From NCBI RefSeq assembly GCF_021650975.2, contig NZ_CP091285.1, positions 682,001-746,000 of the forward strand: a stretch of 64,000 nucleotides of DNA, read 5' to 3'. Of the stretch, positions 62,649-64,000 are shown one piece after another (positions within the stretch are counted from its first letter, which is position 1; every line of letters starts with the position of its first letter). This DNA comes from Flavobacterium jumunjinense (GTDB taxonomy: Bacteria; Bacteroidota; Bacteroidia; Flavobacteriales; Flavobacteriaceae). A program made the translations under genes and the position numbers. The notes beneath the pieces were generated by a model, which saw nothing but the letters and a program-made list of their open reading frames with translations, was not told the origin of the DNA and did not search any database.

Positions 62649-64000
62649 CTATTCTCTTCCAAAAGAAAACACGAATTGATTGGCATAATGTTTTTTGCTA
62701 CTATCATGAACCACCGAATTTGTTGCAAACAAAAACTCTTCAATTACTACTTTTTGGTTCTTTTTTATAGTTCTCATCAAAATATCAAAACAAATTTCGG
62801 TTTCCAAATCGAGTAACAACGTATTATCACCACTTACAATATTTACATATTTTGGAAGTTTCATTTTTTCTTTCCATAAAACAAACGATGCTCCAAACTG
62901 AACACCTTTCACTTCTTCTGTATAAATATACCATCTTGCCTTAGCCAATATAACCTCCTTATAAACAACTCTCGGAAAACAATTATAATGTTGTTTTAAA
63001 ACGCCCCAATCAAAACGATATACGGGTGCGCTATTTTGTCCTTGTAAATCACATAAAAATTGATAAATAGGCAACGCATTACTACTATAATTATGCGCAT
63101 TCGACAAACAAGGTACAATCTCTTTGTTGAGTCGTTTCGATTTTAAAACAATTGTATTGCGTTCTACAGTAATCCACAAATCATCAATTAGAATTTGATT
63201 TTCGTTTGGCACTACACTGTTCGACAAATACGGAATTTCATACGGTCGCAAAACAGGTCGTCGCAAAATATTTCCCGTTCTCGATTCTGGAATATGTGCT
63301 ACTTCTGCTAAAATAACATCTGGAGCACAAGACGCTTCATGCTGTACAATTTCTTTTGCCAACGCATGAATAGTTGCATCCCCGTTACAAAAACGACCAA
63401 TTAATTTAGCTGCACTATAACTTCCTAACGATTCTAAAACTAGAATTTCGTTGTCTTCTTCTTTAATAATTTCTACCATTGCAGAAAAAGTTGCAGGCAA
63501 ATTAGGTACGGTTTCATTGCTTTTTTTAAAATCGGATTCTTTTAATTCTAAAACAGTTTCATTATTGGCTAATGCTTCTTGCAGTTTTCTTTCTAACACA
63601 TAATCAAAAGAGGTCCAGTTTTCAGTTTCACTAGTAGCATGAGCGCTGTTTATAGGAAGTTTATCCAAAAGTGGGTGCGAATCGTTCATCCTTGAATTTT
63701 GAAGATAACCAATACCAATTTCCGCATCTAAAACCACCGACAAAGGCATCGATTTGGTTTCGTATCGATTAAAAAATGCCTTTCGAAAAGCTTCCAAGTT
63801 TCCGTTTACAGCAGTTTTTTGCACTTGCGATAAAAAACCTATAGCTTGTTTTAGTTTTCTAACGTTAGCTGTATTTATTGTTGCTATTGTTGTAGCACTA
63901 TACAAATCCGTTTGTAATAAATACTTCGGTTCAAAAGCAACATGTAGCTGTTCTATTTTTGAAACAATTGCTTTTGACTGTTCATGATACTGCTGAAAAT
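62649..64000 (-). CDS. Lantibiotic dehydratase, glutamylation part (LanB N-domain, 5' end beyond window)
   Basis: 450 residues are visible and the frame stays open to the right edge, so the true start is outside. LLQTDLYS near the edge and later blocks (IGYLQNSRMNDSHPLLDKL, FCNGDATIHALAKEIVQHE, RPVLRPYEIPYLSNS, CFPRVVYKEVILAKARWYI) are typical of the lantibiotic dehydratase N-terminal domain. It transfers Glu from glutamyl-tRNA to Ser/Thr of a precursor. It ends without the elimination domain, which is encoded separately just downstream. No LanC cyclase is seen in the window. Confidence 0.9.
   Translation of the reverse strand, partial: FQQYHEQSKAIVSKIEQLHVAFEPKYLLQTDLYSATTIATINTANVRKLKQAIGFLSQVQKTAVNGNLEAFRKAFFNRYETKSMPLSVVLDAEIGIGYLQNSRMNDSHPLLDKLPINSAHATSETENWTSFDYVLERKLQEALANNETVLELKESDFKKSNETVPNLPATFSAMVEIIKEEDNEILVLESLGSYSAAKLIGRFCNGDATIHALAKEIVQHEASCAPDVILAEVAHIPESRTGNILRRPVLRPYEIPYLSNSVVPNENQILIDDLWITVERNTIVLKSKRLNKEIVPCLSNAHNYSSNALPIYQFLCDLQGQNSAPVYRFDWGVLKQHYNCFPRVVYKEVILAKARWYIYTEEVKGVQFGASFVLWKEKMKLPKYVNIVSGDNTLLLDLETEICFDILMRTIKKNQKVVIEEFLFATNSVVHDSSKKHYANQFVFSFGRE

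Overview
The window looks like a chromosomal segment of a flexirubin-pigmented member of the Flavobacteriaceae, close to Flavobacterium. The DNA is very AT-rich. Genes carry the Bacteroidota -7 promoter signature TAnnTTTG (for example upstream of purH, mreB, lepA and the ammonia-lyase gene). There is a type IX secretion substrate with a type B C-terminal sorting domain, and a dialkylresorcinol/aryl-polyene cluster of the kind known from Flavobacterium johnsoniae and Chitinophaga. No rRNA, tRNA, CRISPR array or insertion sequence was seen.

Region 1 (1 to about 25570) is a flexirubin-type pigment cluster, nearly all on the minus strand. An ammonia-lyase (21406-22926) would supply 4-coumarate as starter. 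Two acyl carrier proteins, three intact ketosynthases, a catalytically dead ketosynthase-like protein, a ketosynthase fragment, a FabG-type reductase and three hot-dog dehydratase-like proteins would build the aryl polyene. DarB and DarA would make the dialkylresorcinol. A BtrH-like protein, an LpxL-like acyltransferase and a thioesterase are candidates for acyl transfer or release. An ABC exporter, a LolA-like protein, a lipoprotein, a beta-barrel protein and a partial glycosyltransferase suggest movement to the outer membrane. A methyltransferase and a flavin halogenase-like enzyme are transcribed divergently and probably decorate the ring.

Region 2 (25586 to 46957) is mostly housekeeping: a pair of paralogous secreted proteins, lepA, an ABC permease fused to an M1 peptidase with its ATPase, a 1389-residue T9SS-secreted protein, a MacB/FtsX-type permease, purH, and the cell-shape operon mreB-mreC-mreD-mrdA-rodA. 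An 11-bp tandem repeat lies upstream of purH.

Region 3 (46962 to the right edge) is a multi-peptide natural-product locus. It has a HlyD-type adaptor and a C39-peptidase ABC exporter, a VKOR/thioredoxin fusion for disulfide formation, a 'grasp-with-spasm' maturation pair (ATP-grasp plus a SPASM protein without a radical-SAM cysteine triad), a split LanB (glutamylation part running off the right edge plus a separate elimination protein), and a TPR/AraC membrane regulator. It encodes at least nine cysteine-rich peptides with near-identical double-glycine leaders and two peptides of a second leader type (LEDFxxHK) that look like substrates of the ATP-grasp enzyme. Several are shorter than 60 residues. 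A 335-bp perfect tandem duplication has copied a six-cysteine, knottin-like precursor and created an in-frame two-leader fusion. Four transcription units share a conserved promoter/operator block about 40 bp before the first start codon. This locus is the most interesting part of the window.
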